Assembly: GCA_963748205.1 (NCBI GenBank)
Contig: CAVVIB010000011.1
Location: forward strand, 1 to 64,000
Length of the DNA stretch: 64,000 nt
Source of the DNA: JAIBJN01 sp963748205
Lineage (GTDB): Bacteria; Actinomycetota; Thermoleophilia; Gaiellales; Gaiellaceae
Reading direction: 5' to 3'
In this document: in pieces, positions 21,464-31,603 of the stretch
How the letters are laid out: each line of letters opens with the position of its first letter
Position numbering within the stretch: position 1 is the first letter of the stretch
Made by a program: the position numbers and the translations under genes
Notes under the pieces: generated by a model
Told to the model about the DNA's origin: nothing
Seen by the model: the letters and a program-made list of their open reading frames with translations, nothing else
Databases searched by the model: none

Positions 21464-21492
21464 CGTGAGGGCGGCCTGAGGCCGCCCTCACG
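21464..21492 (+). terminator. Long GC hairpin after the LVIVD-type gene
   Basis: CGTGAGGGCGGCC and its exact complement pair over 13 bp around the loop TGA, 22 bp past the stop codon at 21441. No T-run follows, as is common for high-GC actinobacterial terminators. Likely transcription end of paralogue 1. Confidence 0.7.
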
Positions 21493-21644
21493 CGTTCTCG
21501 ACGAGACTCGAGCCCACGCCGGCTGACGCGTGGTCCTCCGGATAACCGCACCGCGGAGGTCGAGCCCGCTCCATTGTCCGCGCCCCTGCGCGCGGGCAGT
21601 CTGGACGCATCGAACTTCGAGCTCACCTGAAGGGAGGAACGACC

Positions 21645-21737
21645 ATGTTGCAGCGATTCTGGCTCTGGCTCTTCGCGCTCTACTCCGCCGCGGCGCTCCC
21701 GCTCCTCGCGTGGGCTCTGGCGAACCTGGCCGCGTAA
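21645..21737 (+). CDS. Small single-pass membrane peptide (30 aa)
   Basis: A 30-codon gene behind a strong ribosome site (AAGGGAGGAACGACC then ATG). It opens MLQRFWLWLFALYSAAALPL and stays hydrophobic to the end (AWALANLAA), one membrane helix with an amphipathic start. Too short for homology-based assignment; the near-perfect ribosome site and codon composition support translation. It stands alone between the LVIVD-type gene and a convergent acetyltransferase gene. Confidence 0.55.
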   Translation: MLQRFWLWLFALYSAAALPLLAWALANLAA

Positions 21738-21801
21738 CTCTCGCACCGCCGTCCCACGTGAGCCGACTTACGGCGCCTGGGCGGCGGAGCGCTGGTCCGG
21801 G

Positions 21802-22281
21802 TCAGAGCGCGCGCGTGAGCACGACTCGATCTTCGCCCGGTCCGTCGTAGTCGGTCCGCGGCTCGCTCGGCTCGAATCCGATCGCCCGGTGGAACGCGAG
21901 GGAGCCCGCGTTGGCAGGCGAGGTGACGCACGAGACCGTGCGCCGGCCGCGCGAGCGCGCGGCCTCGAAGAAGCGCTCGTAGAGCTTCCGGCCGAGCCCC
22001 GAGCCGCGCTCCTCGGGGCTTACACCGACGAAGTGGATGTAGGCGGCCTGGGGCTCGCTCTGCGAGAGGAAGCCGACGAGGAACCCGGCGAGGTCGCCCT
22101 CGCGCTCGGCCACGAACGACGTGTCCCGAAAGTGGGTGAAGAAGAGCCGCGGGAGCATGTCGACCATGCGGCGTCCTCCCCACCACTCGTCGAGCACCGC
22201 GACCACCCGCGCGTGATCCGCCGGCTCGGCGTGCCGGACGACGAGATCGCTCAGAGCCGCTCCATCCAGCGGGCGCGCCAT
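21802..22281 (-). CDS. GNAT-family N-acetyltransferase
   Basis: 159 residues with the acetyl-CoA motif VGVSPEERGSGLGRKLYERF and the fourth-motif region NAGSLAFHRAIGFEPSEPRT. Transfers an acetyl group from acetyl-CoA to an amine; the acceptor is unknown. The ATG lies 31 nt inside the upstream SnoaL-like gene; a shorter start is possible but none is clearly better. Last gene of the gatCAB transcript. Confidence 0.85.
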   Translation of the reverse strand: MARPLDGAALSDLVVRHAEPADHARVVAVLDEWWGGRRMVDMLPRLFFTHFRDTSFVAEREGDLAGFLVGFLSQSEPQAAYIHFVGVSPEERGSGLGRKLYERFFEAARSRGRRTVSCVTSPANAGSLAFHRAIGFEPSEPRTDYDGPGEDRVVLTRAL

Positions 22282-22618
22282 TCAGGCGCCGGCGAGGGCT
22301 CGCCGTCGGACCAGTACTCGATCGCCCGCGAGATCAGCCCGTCGGTGAGCTCGAAGAGGGAGACGGCGAAGAACCGCTGGTCGCCGTGGTCGACGCGCAC
22401 CTCGGAGACGACCGTCTCGCCGCCGTCCACGATCCGCAGCACCTCGATGTGCCAGCCCTCCGGGTACTCCCGCTGGACGGCGAGGTAGTTGTCGCGGCCG
22501 CGCATCCGCTCCGCGGTGTTCGGCCAGTCGACGACGACGTCCGGGTGGAGCTGCGCTGCGACGCCGTCCCAGTCGCGCGCCTCCATGCGCTCCCAGAGGA
22601 GGCGAACGGTCTCCGCGC

Positions 22619-22622
<4 letters not shown>
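22251..22622 (-). CDS. SnoaL-like/NTF2-fold protein
   Basis: 123 residues starting VSAETVRLLWERMEARDWDG, then LHPDVVVDWPNTAERMRG and SLFELTDGLISRAIEYWSDG, typical of the small cone-shaped NTF2-like fold that binds hydrophobic ligands or acts on ring substrates. GTG start overlaps the gatB stop (GTGA). No specific reaction can be assigned. Its place behind gatB looks like hitch-hiking in the operon. Confidence 0.75.
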
Positions 22623-24017
<1,395 letters not shown>

Positions 24018-24025
<8 letters not shown>

Positions 24026-25424
24026 GGAGCCGCTCCGGGACGTAGTCGAAGCCGATGGCGCGCTCGAGCGCATGCCCCGCGCGGAAGAGCGCGTTCTCCG
24101 AGAACTGCGGGCCGATCAGCTGGAGGCCGACCGGCAGGCCCTCGGAGAGCCCGCAGGGAATCGAGAGGCCGGGCAGGCCGGCCATGTTCGCCGGGATGGT
24201 GAGCAGGTCGGAGAGGTACATCGCGAGCGGGTTCTCGGCCTTCTCGCCGATCCGGAACGCGACCGTCGGCGAGGTGGGGCTGACGATCAGGTCGAAGCGC
24301 TCGAAGACCGCTGCGTGCTCCTTCGCGATGACCGTGCGCACCTTCTGCGCCTGGCCGTAGTAGGCGTCGTAGTAGCCGGCCGAGAGCGCGTACGTCCCGA
24401 GCAGGATCCGCCGCTTCGGCTCGGCTCCGAATCCCTCCCAGCGCGTGCGCGAGTAGAGCGCGGTCAGCTCGTCCGCATCGGCGCGGTGCCCGTAGCGGAC
24501 GCCGTCGTAGCGCGCGAGGTTCGAGCTGGCCTCGGCCGGGGCGACGAGGTAGTAGCAGGCGAGGCCGTAGTCGACCGAGCGCGGGAGGCTCGTTTCCTCC
24601 ACCTCGGCGCCGAGCTCCTCGGCGAGGCGGATGGCGGCGTTCACGCTCTCGGACACGCCCGGGTCGATGCCCTCGGCCTCGTTCATCTCCTTCGGGACGC
24701 CGATGCGCAGCCCCTTCAGGTCCTCGTTCTCCGGGATCGCCACCGGCTCGGGGAGCTCGACAGTCGTCGAGTCGGCGGGGTCGCGGCCGGCGATGAGCGC
24801 GTACAGGCGCGCGTTGTCGCGGACGGTCTTCGTCAGCGGGCCGACCTGGTCGAGGCTCGACGCGAACGCGACGATCCCGTAGCGGGACACCGTCCCGTAG
24901 GTCGGGCGCAGGCCGACGACGCCGCAGAGCGAGGCGGGCTGCTTGACGGAGCCGCCCGTGTCGGTGCCGAGCGCCCACGGCGCCAGGCCGCCCGCGACGG
25001 CCGCCGCGGACCCGCCCGACGAGCCGCCGGGGACACGCTCGGGGTCCCAGGGGTTCTTCGTCGGGCCGAAGGCCGAGTTCTCGGTGGACGAGCCCATGGC
25101 GAACTCGTCCAGGTTGGTCTTGCCGATGATGGGAAGCCCGGCCTCCTTGCAGCGCGCCGCAACCGTCGAGTCGAACTGCGGCGTGTAGCCGACGAGGATC
25201 TTCGAGCCCGCGGTCGTTGGGATGCCCTTGGTCGTGATCACGTCCTTGTGAGCGATGGGAACGCCCTCGCCCCGCTCGCCGACGACGTGGAGGTAGGCGT
25301 GCAGCTCGGGATCGCGCGCCTCGATGGCGTCGACGTACGCGCCGGCGAGCTCGTCGCCGGAGACCTCGCCGCGCTCGAGGAGCCCGGACGCGTCCTCCGC
25401 GGTCAGTCGCAGGGTGTCGATCAC
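24018..25424 (-). CDS. gatA: Aspartyl/glutamyl-tRNA amidotransferase subunit A
   Basis: 468 residues, amidase-signature enzyme releasing ammonia from glutamine. The catalytic triad is visible: Lys in PIAHKDVITTKG, Ser in PGGSSGGSAAA and Ser in GTDTGGSVKQPA. GTG 25424 was chosen because GAGAGGGACC lies just upstream and the helix LTAEDASGLLERGEVSGDEL is the normal N-terminus; the frame stays open to 25610 without a better start. The 133-bp gap to gatC contains the palindrome GACGCTAGCGTC (25479-25490). Confidence 0.93.
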
Positions 25425-25557
25425 AGCCAGGTCCCTCTCGGCCGTCTCTGGGGCCACCCCGGGCCACCACCCGCTTTGGACGCTAGCGTCGAAAACCGCA
25501 CGCGTGGCGCGCGCATCGTGACGAAAGCGTGAAAGGGCGTCGGAAGGCGCAGGACGC

Positions 25558-25845
25558 TCACCCACCCACCGCGGGCACGCGGAAGCTGCCGTCGTGCGGG
25601 TCGGGCGCATTCGCCAGCGCCTCTTCCTGTGTCAGCGACGGCGCCGCCTCGTCCTCGGCCCAGACGTTGACGAGATCGAGAGGGTGCGTCATCGGCTCCA
25701 CGTCGGACAGGTCGAGCTCAGACACTTTCCCGACCGCCTCGAGGATGGCGCCGAGTTGCTCCTGCACGCCCTCGACGTCCCCCTCGGGGATCTCCAGCCG
25801 CGCGAGCGCGGCCACGTGCAGTACGTCCTCCCGCCCTATCGCCAT
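25558..25845 (-). CDS. gatC: Aspartyl/glutamyl-tRNA amidotransferase subunit C
   Basis: 95 residues, the clamp that joins GatA and GatB. Motifs REDVLHVAALARLEIPEGDV, LDLSDVEPMTHPLDLVNVWA and a final DGSFRVPAVGG are diagnostic. The ATG follows GGAGG, and a TAGACT box lies 9 nt before it. First gene of gatC-gatA-gatB-SnoaL-GNAT. A terminator for the upstream cold-shock gene lies at 25862-25896. Confidence 0.93.
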   Translation of the reverse strand: MAIGREDVLHVAALARLEIPEGDVEGVQEQLGAILEAVGKVSELDLSDVEPMTHPLDLVNVWAEDEAAPSLTQEEALANAPDPHDGSFRVPAVGG

Positions 25846-25861
25846 TTCGCCTCCAGTCTAG

Positions 25862-25896
25862 AAATGCGACGGGCCCCTCGCCGGGGCCCCGTCGCA
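25862..25896 (-). terminator. Intrinsic terminator of the cold-shock gene
   Basis: Minus strand: TGCGACGGGGCCCC pairs with GGGGCCCGTCGCA and is followed by TTTCT. It lies 20 bp past the cold-shock gene stop and just before the gatC leader, insulating the two. Confidence 0.8.
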
Positions 25897-25917
25897 AGCT
25901 CGAACCTGTACCGACGT

Positions 25918-26118
25918 CTACGCCAGCGTCACGTTCTTCGCCTGCAGGCCCTTGTCGCCCTGCTCGACGTCAAACTGGACGCGCTGGCCTTCGGTCAGGG
26001 TGCGATAGCCATCCATCTCGATCGCGCTGTGGTGGACGAAGACATCGTCACCCCCCTCGCGCTCGATGAAGCCGTACCCCTTCTCGTTCGAGAACCACTT
26101 GACGGTGCCCTCGGCCAA
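25918..26118 (-). CDS. Cold-shock domain protein (CspA family)
   Basis: 66 residues, single-stranded RNA/DNA-binding beta barrel. RNP motifs KGYGFIE and DVFVHH are intact. The likely start is TTG at 26118, 8 nt after AAGGAGGAAGG, giving LAEGTVKWFSNEKGYGF; an ATG at 26142 would read through the ribosome site. The leader contains a possible stem CGACGGC/GCCGTCG, of the kind that can expose the start at low temperature. Followed by a terminator. Confidence 0.92.
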   Translation of the reverse strand: MAEGTVKWFSNEKGYGFIEREGGDDVFVHHSAIEMDGYRTLTEGQRVQFDVEQGDKGLQAKNVTLA

Positions 26119-26211
26119 CGAACCTTCCTCCTTCACACACAAACGACGGCCCTCGTTCGAGCCGTCGAAGCCGATTCTCGCCGCAGTCTTCGCGGCGTGA
26201 TGAGCGTAACT

Positions 26212-27069
26212 TCAGGCGCCCGGGAAGGCAAGCGTGCCCTGCTGGTATCCCCCGGCACGAACGGTATTCCGGAGCAAGCTTGCGATCGTCATCGGCCCGA
26301 CGCCTCCCGGCACCGGCGTCAGGTGGCCGGCGACCTCGCTCACGTCCTCGGAAACATCCCCGACGACCTTGCCGTCGACGCGGTTGATGCCGACGTCGAT
26401 GACCGCAGCGCCCTCCTTGACCATGTCGCGGGTGACCATCCGCGCGCGCCCCACGGCCGCCACGACCACGTCCGCCTCGCGCACGACGCCGGGAAGGTCA
26501 CGCGTGCGGCTGTGGCACATGGTCACGGTCGCGTTCTCGGCCAGGAGCAGGAGCGCCATCGGCTTTCCGACGATGTTCGAGCGGCCGACGACGACGGCGC
26601 GGGCGCCCTCGAGCGGGATCTCGTACGCGCGCAGGATCTCCATGATCCCGGCAGGCGTCGCCGCGACGAACGTCGGCTCCCCCTGGAGGAGGTGGCCGGC
26701 GCTCGCCGGGTGGAAGCCGTCGACGTCCTTGATCGGCGCGATCGCGCGGATCACGCGGCCCTCGTCGATGTGGTCGGGGAGCGGCAGCTGGACGAGGATC
26801 CCCGTGACGCGCTCGTCGGCGTTCAGGTCGGCCACGAGCCCGAGCAGCGCCTCTTCGGACGTGTCGGGGCCGAGCTCGTGGTGAATCGGGGCGATCCCCA
26901 CCTCCTCGCACGCCTCCTGCTTGCGCCGGACGTAGAGCGCGGAGGCCTGGTCCTCGCCGACGAGCACGGTCGCGAGGCCGATCGGGCCCGCAAGCGCCTT
27001 GACCTCGCCGGCGACCTCGGCGCGAACCTGCGCCGCCAGCGCCTTTCCGTCCATGAGGGTCGCAGCCAC
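26212..27069 (-). CDS. folD: Methylenetetrahydrofolate dehydrogenase/cyclohydrolase
   Basis: 285 residues, bifunctional one-carbon enzyme. Motifs: YVRRKQEACEEVGI with the catalytic lysine, GILVQLPLPDHI, PIKDVDGFHPASAG and GRSNIVGKPMALLLL (nucleotide-binding). GTG 27069 gives VAATLMDGKALAAQVRAEVA, the usual family start, and lies 8 nt after TACGCT (27078-27083); ATG 27054 is the alternative. Divergent from the methyltransferase gene at 27109. Confidence 0.93.
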   Translation of the reverse strand: MAATLMDGKALAAQVRAEVAGEVKALAGPIGLATVLVGEDQASALYVRRKQEACEEVGIAPIHHELGPDTSEEALLGLVADLNADERVTGILVQLPLPDHIDEGRVIRAIAPIKDVDGFHPASAGHLLQGEPTFVAATPAGIMEILRAYEIPLEGARAVVVGRSNIVGKPMALLLLAENATVTMCHSRTRDLPGVVREADVVVAAVGRARMVTRDMVKEGAAVIDVGINRVDGKVVGDVSEDVSEVAGHLTPVPGGVGPMTIASLLRNTVRAGGYQQGTLAFPGA

Positions 27070-27108
27070 GGCCGGGGAGCGTAACCCACCCACAGGCATG
27101 ATCGAGCC

Positions 27109-27591
27109 GTGAGCGTCTGGCGCCAGCTGCGTGCGGTCGTGCTTCTCCCGGTGACGGTGACGGTCGTCGTTCCCGCGCTCATCCTCGGGCGGACAGGCGC
27201 GGACCTTGCCGCGTGGCCCCTCGTCGCCGCCGGAGTCGCCCTGATCGGGACGGGGCTCGCGCTCGTGAGCTGGACGATCGCGCTCTTCGCGCGAATCGGC
27301 GAGGGCACGCTCGCCCCCTGGGACCCGACGGCGCGGCTCGTCGTGGCCGGCCCGTACCGGCACGTCCGGAACCCGATGATCTCCGGCGTCCTCGCGATTC
27401 TCCTCGGCGAGGCTGCGCTCTTCGGCTCCGTGGCGCTCCTTGTCTTGTTCGGCACGGTCTTTCTCGTGAACGCGGTCTACTTCCCGCTCGTCGAGGAGCC
27501 CGACCTGCGCGAGCGGTTCGGCGAGGACTACGAGCGCTATCGCGCCAACGTGCCCCGCTGGCTTCCCCGACTTCGCCCCTGGGAGCCGTAG
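27109..27591 (+). CDS. Isoprenylcysteine carboxyl methyltransferase (ICMT/PEMT)-like membrane protein
   Basis: 160 residues, about four membrane segments. The C-terminal half has GPYRHVRNPMISGVLAILLG and VEEPDLRERFGEDYERYRAN, the SAM-binding signature of ICMT/phospholipid-methyltransferase-like proteins. Substrate unknown. GTG start with CATGAT exactly 6 nt upstream and no ribosome site, a leaderless pattern. Its stop codon TAG forms the first half of the -10 box of the HMG-CoA reductase gene. Confidence 0.82.
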   Translation: MSVWRQLRAVVLLPVTVTVVVPALILGRTGADLAAWPLVAAGVALIGTGLALVSWTIALFARIGEGTLAPWDPTARLVVAGPYRHVRNPMISGVLAILLGEAALFGSVALLVLFGTVFLVNAVYFPLVEEPDLRERFGEDYERYRANVPRWLPRLRPWEP

Positions 27592-27600
27592 AGTGACGCC

Positions 27601-28824
27601 GTGGAGCTTCGCCGCTGGCCCCGGAAGAACGACCCGGACTCCATCCGCGCGCGCCAGGAGGAGCTGGCCTCCCGCCTGGACGGCGACAGCCACGTCTTCG
27701 AACACGATCTCGAGCCGTTCGCCAACGCGACGGAGGCCCTGACCGGTGCTGCTCTCGTCCCGGTCGCCGTCGTCGGCCCGATCGACATCGAGCTGGGCGA
27801 GTACGAGCTGGAAGAGCCCGAGGGCCATGTCGTCGAGCGCGGCCGCGCCCAGGAGGGCGTCTACGTGCCTCTCGCCAACACCGAGGGCGGGCTCTCGATC
27901 TCGCTCTACCGCGGCGCCCGCGCCGTCGGCGAGTCGGGCGGGTTCCGCACCTACGTCCTGGGCGACCGGATCACCCGCGCCTCGGCCTTCCTCTTCGACG
28001 ACACGGCGCAGGCCGTCGCGTTCGCCGCCTGGGTCGAGGGGCAGCTCGACGAGATGCGCGCCTGGCTCGAGTCGGAGCCGATCCCGAACCTCTCCAAGCA
28101 CGCGAGGCTCCGAGAGCTCGAGACGCACGTCGTCGGGCCGATGTGCCACGTCATGTACGCGTTCACGACGGGCGACGCGTGCGGGATGAACATGATCACA
28201 CGCAACTCGTACGCCCTGAACCAGGGCTTCGTCATGGACCGCGCCCCCGTTCACCCCCGCCGGGCGATGCTCGAGGGGAACATGGGCGGTGACAAGAAGC
28301 CGTCGGCGCGCTACTTCGAGCGGGGCGGCCACGGTAAGACCGTGATCGCCGAGACGACGCTCACCGAAGACGCCGTGCGGCGCGTCCTCAAGACGACGAT
28401 CGACGACCTGCTGGAGCTCGCCTTCGTGGGGACGCACGGCGCGATCGCCTCGGGCATGCAGTCGGTCGCCTTCACGCCGGCCACCGCGATCGCAGCGATC
28501 TTCACGGCGACGGGCCAGGACATCGGCATGGTCGGGACGAGCTCGATGGCCCACGGGACTGCCCACCGGGTCGAGGGCGGCCTCAACGTCGCCATGCGCC
28601 TCCCGGCCCTCGAGGTCGCCACCGTCGGCGGCGGCACGACCCTCCCCTACGCGCGCTCGTGGCTGCGGCTGATGGGCTGCGACGGCCCGGGCAAGGTCTA
28701 CCGCCTGGCGCAGATCGTGGCGGCCGCGACCCTCTCGCTCGAGATCTCCGCCTCCGCCGCGATGGCGACGGCCGGCTCGGAGAACTTCTACCGCGCTCAC
28801 TTCGAGCGCGGCGGCCTCAGGTAG
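27601..28824 (+). CDS. hmgA: Hydroxymethylglutaryl-CoA reductase-family enzyme
   Basis: 407 residues. Aligns with class I HMG-CoA reductases along its length: PLANTEGGLSISLYRG (catalytic Glu), TTGDACGMNMIT, GNMGGDKKPSARYF (catalytic Lys), ATGQDIGMVG (catalytic Asp), ATVGGGTTLPYARSW (NADPH loop) and a C-terminal FYRAHFERG where the catalytic His is expected. It would make mevalonate for isoprenoids. GTG start lies 6 nt after TAGAGT (27589-27594). No other mevalonate gene is in the window. The sequence is divergent (DACGMN for DAMGMN), so an altered substrate is possible. Confidence 0.85.
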   Translation: MELRRWPRKNDPDSIRARQEELASRLDGDSHVFEHDLEPFANATEALTGAALVPVAVVGPIDIELGEYELEEPEGHVVERGRAQEGVYVPLANTEGGLSISLYRGARAVGESGGFRTYVLGDRITRASAFLFDDTAQAVAFAAWVEGQLDEMRAWLESEPIPNLSKHARLRELETHVVGPMCHVMYAFTTGDACGMNMITRNSYALNQGFVMDRAPVHPRRAMLEGNMGGDKKPSARYFERGGHGKTVIAETTLTEDAVRRVLKTTIDDLLELAFVGTHGAIASGMQSVAFTPATAIAAIFTATGQDIGMVGTSSMAHGTAHRVEGGLNVAMRLPALEVATVGGGTTLPYARSWLRLMGCDGPGKVYRLAQIVAAATLSLEISASAAMATAGSENFYRAHFERGGLR

Positions 28825-28990
28825 GGAGGGCTTGGCGGGATGTTGCTCGCCGCCGGGGTGCGATGGTCGTTCCGAGGCAAGGACGCAGGGAGCGTTCGTA
28901 TCGAACTAGATACGGGCGCGACTGAGGACGCAGACCTCGGGGCGAGCAGCGCGGCCCGGCGGCATCGCCCACATTCCGTCAAGGCCTCTG

Positions 28991-29474
28991 ATGGCCGCGG
29001 CGATCCCGCCGCACCACGACCCGGCCTGCTGGGGCTGCGGCGACAACCCGCAGGGCCTTCACCTGCCTCAGCCGACGGATGAGGGCATCGAACGGTACGA
29101 AGCCGTCGATCACCTTCGGCGACCATCACCAAGCGGGGCCCGGGATCGTGCACGGCGGGCTCGTCGCAGCCGCGCTCGACGAGGCCTGCGGGCTCCTCGC
29201 CACGTGGCACCGCTTCCCCGCGGTGACCGCCCGGATCTTCATCCGCTATCGCCGGCCGGTCGTCATCAACCACGAGCTCGTGCTCGCGGCCTGGGTGACG
29301 GACAGCCGCGGACGGCGCATCCACATCGACGCCGACCTCCGCGACGGCGACGAGGTTCTCGCGGAGGCGCGCGGCGCGTTCCTGCACGTCCCGCTCGACC
29401 ACTTCCTCGCCACTCCCGAGGGCCGCGCCGCCGGAGAAGCCTGGAGACGGCGACTTCACGAAAACGAGGGTTAG
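28991..29474 (+). CDS. PaaI-like hotdog thioesterase (one frameshift)
   Basis: About 160 residues. Begins MAAAIPPHHDPACWGCGDNP, with a CxxC group seen in a branch of these thioesterases, then after an extra base near 29108 continues ITFGDHHQAGPGIVHGGLVA, the catalytic loop of the hotdog fold, and RIFIRYRRPVVINHELVLA. Hydrolyses acyl- or aryl-CoA thioesters. It is 166 bp downstream of the HMG-CoA reductase gene; no terminator is visible between them. Confidence 0.78.
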
Positions 29475-29508
29475 GAAGATGGCCCTTCCTCGCCGAAGTC
29501 AAAGGAAC

Positions 29509-29724
29509 ATGGATCGCTGCGAGGGCTACTACCGACTCGAGAACCGGCGTTGCGACCGCTCGGCTTCGCGTGAGACCACCGCGGCCGACGGCGAGACGTA
29601 CGCCGTGTGCGAGTACCACGCCCGCCAGGGATGGTCGGCGAGCGTCGCCCGCTGGCACGGCGAGTCCGACATGCGCAGCTCCGCGCCGCAGGCCCTGCGG
29701 CCCGGCATGGATTCTGCCGCCTAG
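29509..29724 (+). CDS. Small Cys/His protein of unknown function
   Basis: 71 residues from ATG 29509, which follows AAAGGAAC; an earlier ATG at 29479 is in frame. Contains CEGYYRLENRRCDRSAS and YAVCEYH, a C-x(n)-C-x(n)-C-x2-H arrangement that may bind zinc. I do not recognise a family. It sits 35 bp behind the thioesterase gene and could be co-transcribed. Confidence 0.5.
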   Translation: MDRCEGYYRLENRRCDRSASRETTAADGETYAVCEYHARQGWSASVARWHGESDMRSSAPQALRPGMDSAA

Positions 29725-29980
29725 CGGCCCTCACACTCTTCGCCCTGACATAAGTGAAGCGACGACGAGGGGGCTCGCCGCCGCTTCGGGCAATTACTGG
29801 GCGCGAGAGCTGATTGCCGTCATCCCCGAGCCCAGGAGGAGAGGACCTCGCGGGCTGTATCGGCACGCACAAGATGCGACTTGAGACGGACCACCCGAAG
29901 GTCCGGTGACGTTCTGACGTCGCCGATCCATGCTGCGAGTACCCCTTCTGGGGGAGTCACTGCGGCGAGGGGAGTCGGGA

Positions 29981-30184
29981 ATGGCGTCCAGCGAGAAGTT
30001 CCTGTTCGGCGGCCTGCGTGCGCGCCTCGAGCGCAGCGCGGCGATCCGCCCGCGCACGATCCCGCAGGTTGCGGTCGGCCAGCGGCCTGATTGGGTGCAT
30101 GCGCAGGTGCATTTCAACCGCGCGCCGAGGCCGGCATTGCGGCCGCGAGTCGTGAAGACACAGCCGCTCGTCGGCATCCGTTAG
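29981..30184 (+). CDS. Hypothetical small basic protein
   Basis: 67 residues behind GGGGAGTCGGG. Starts MASSEKFLFGGLRARLERSA, then a Pro/Arg-rich part. No family recognised. The support is a fair ribosome site and stop-free frame only. The preceding 250 bp (29725-29980) holds no convincing gene. Confidence 0.3.
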   Translation: MASSEKFLFGGLRARLERSAAIRPRTIPQVAVGQRPDWVHAQVHFNRAPRPALRPRVVKTQPLVGIR

Positions 30185-30235
30185 CAGCGCGAACTACCTG
30201 CGAGCGCGCCTCGAGACCCGAGGCAGGGGCCTCTA

Positions 30236-30306
30236 AGGCGCGGACCGGATTCGAACCGGTGTACGAGGCTTTGCAGGCCTCTGCCTAACCACTCGGCCAC
30301 CGCGCC
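30236..30306 (-). tRNA. tRNA-Cys (GCA)
   Basis: Reverse strand, 71 nt. Acceptor GGCGCGG pairs with CCGCGCC, discriminator base U73 as expected for cysteine, anticodon GCA in loop CTGCAAA, T-arm GGTTCGAATCC. No CCA is encoded. Upstream, TACGAT may be its -10 box. Confidence 0.95.
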
Positions 30307-30438
30307 GACACGAAAACATCGTATCGAGCGAACTTTTCACGCACATGGGGTTGAGAGGATCCGGCAGATTTGCACAGAATACGACCCACGCCTGCTGACG
30401 CGAACCTTGTCCCGGGGTTGATACCGCGTCGGTGGGCA

Positions 30439-30465
30439 GGAGCCCCGGCCCCCTACCGGGGCTCC
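30439..30465. terminator. GC hairpin downstream of small minus-strand gene
   Basis: GGAGCCCCGG and CCGGGGCTCC form a perfect 10-bp stem with a 7-nt loop, 20 bp past the stop of the small gene at 30485. No T-run. Probably ends that transcript. Confidence 0.5.
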
Positions 30466-30484
30466 ACCCTTTCTCAGAGCAGAG

Positions 30485-30670
30485 CTAGGCCGACGCAGTC
30501 GGGCTTGACGGTTGGCACGGGGAGCGGTCGCGGCGGCGCGCCAGGAAGAAGCGGCGTTCGTCGCTCCGGCTCTCGGCCAGCCTGCTCGCCAGCTCGCCCG
30601 CACGCGCACGCCGAAGCAGGTCGCTGTGACGCGACCGGGTGTAGTCGAGATGGACGTCTGGATGCTGCAT
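30485..30670 (-). CDS. Conserved-type small actinobacterial protein (61 aa)
   Basis: 61 residues with a textbook ribosome site GAGAGGAGG five bases before the ATG. Opens MQHPDVHLDYTRSRHSDLLR, then RRARAGELASRLAES; short proteins opening MxHPDxxL and rich in Arg helices recur beside actinobacterial sigma genes in my memory, without known role. Divergent from the sigma factor gene at 30756. Confidence 0.55.
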   Translation of the reverse strand: MQHPDVHLDYTRSRHSDLLRRARAGELASRLAESRSDERRFFLARRRDRSPCQPSSPTASA

Positions 30671-30755
30671 GTGGGCCTCCTCTCGGCCCCTTCAAGACGG
30701 CCGAGCGGGCCGAGATCTTCCCTCCGGCCGCAGATTCCGGTTTCATACTCTTGCC

Positions 30756-31313
30756 GTGCAGCTCACGTCTCTCCCTGACGCCCAGCTGGTCGCACGCTGC
30801 CGCAGCGGCGACGAGGACGCCTGGCGCGAGCTCGTCTCGCGCTTCTCGCGCTATGTCTACGCGATCTGCTGCCAGGCCTACCGGCTGCGCCAGGAGGACG
30901 CGGAGGAGGTCTTCCAGGAGGTCTTCTCCCGGGCCTACCAGCACCTGGGCAAGCTCCGTGACGACGAGGCGATCCGTCCGTGGATCGGCCAGCTGACGCG
31001 CAGGCTCTGCATCGATCGGATCCGCGCCGGCTCCCGGGAGGACATCATGGACCCGGAGACGATGCCGGGCGGCGTCGACGACAAGATGGACACGCTCGAC
31101 GAGGCCTTCGCCGTGCACGAGGCGATGGCCGAGCTCTCCGAGAACTGCCGCGAGATCCTCGACCGCTTCTTCGCCCGCGACGAGAGCTACCAGACGATCG
31201 GCGCGGCGCTCGACATTCCCTCGGGCACGATCGCGAGTCGAATCTCCCGTTGCCTCTCCCGTCTCCGCGAATCCTTCGTGGGAAGAAATCCGGAGGCTCG
31301 CCCGTCGAGTTGA
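30756..31313 (+). CDS. ECF-type RNA polymerase sigma factor
   Basis: 185 residues. Region 2: AWRELVSRFSRYVYAICCQA and EDAEEVFQEVFSRAYQHLGK; region 4: ELSENCREILDRFFARDESY and IPSGTIASRISRCLSRLRES. GTG 30756 was chosen because CATACT lies exactly 6 nt before it and the sequence VQLTSLPDAQLVARCRSGDE is the normal N-terminus; longer frames run into the leader of the divergent small gene. Followed 11 bp later by a short gene that may be its regulator. Confidence 0.9.
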   Translation: MQLTSLPDAQLVARCRSGDEDAWRELVSRFSRYVYAICCQAYRLRQEDAEEVFQEVFSRAYQHLGKLRDDEAIRPWIGQLTRRLCIDRIRAGSREDIMDPETMPGGVDDKMDTLDEAFAVHEAMAELSENCREILDRFFARDESYQTIGAALDIPSGTIASRISRCLSRLRESFVGRNPEARPSS

Positions 31314-31324
31314 CGGAGACCCGA

Positions 31325-31576
31325 ATGACTGCCTACGACGAACAGCGCCTCGCCGAGCTCATCAAGGCCCTCCCGCCCGCGCCGCACGCGTGGGTGGAGG
31401 CGGCCCAGGAGCTCCCGCTCGCACGCGGCCAGCTCGACGACATCGTTGCCCGGGCCGAAGCCGATCTCGCGTTTCGTGACGCGTTGATCGCGAACCTCGA
31501 GGACGCTCTGCGGCTCGAGGGCTACGCGCCCGACACGATCCCGCTCGACGAGCTCCGCCGCCGGCTCGAGCACTAG
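31325..31576 (+). CDS. Small protein coupled to the ECF sigma gene
   Basis: 83 residues: MTAYDEQRLAELIKALPPAP, AHAWVEAAQELPLARGQLDD-like helix and a final IPLDELRRRLEH. All helical, acidic, no membrane segment and no zinc motif. Position 11 bp after the sigma gene makes an anti-sigma or sigma-binding role plausible (inference). A hairpin at 31604-31626 ends the unit. Confidence 0.6.
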   Translation: MTAYDEQRLAELIKALPPAPHAWVEAAQELPLARGQLDDIVARAEADLAFRDALIANLEDALRLEGYAPDTIPLDELRRRLEH

Positions 31577-31603
31577 GGCTCGGTAGAGGGAGAGAAAAGA
31601 GAA

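Noticed and set aside
30337..31118. Minus-strand genes opposite the second ECF sigma factor
   Set aside because: Only the 61-codon frame at 30485-30670 has a ribosome site; longer antisense frames run through the sigma gene.
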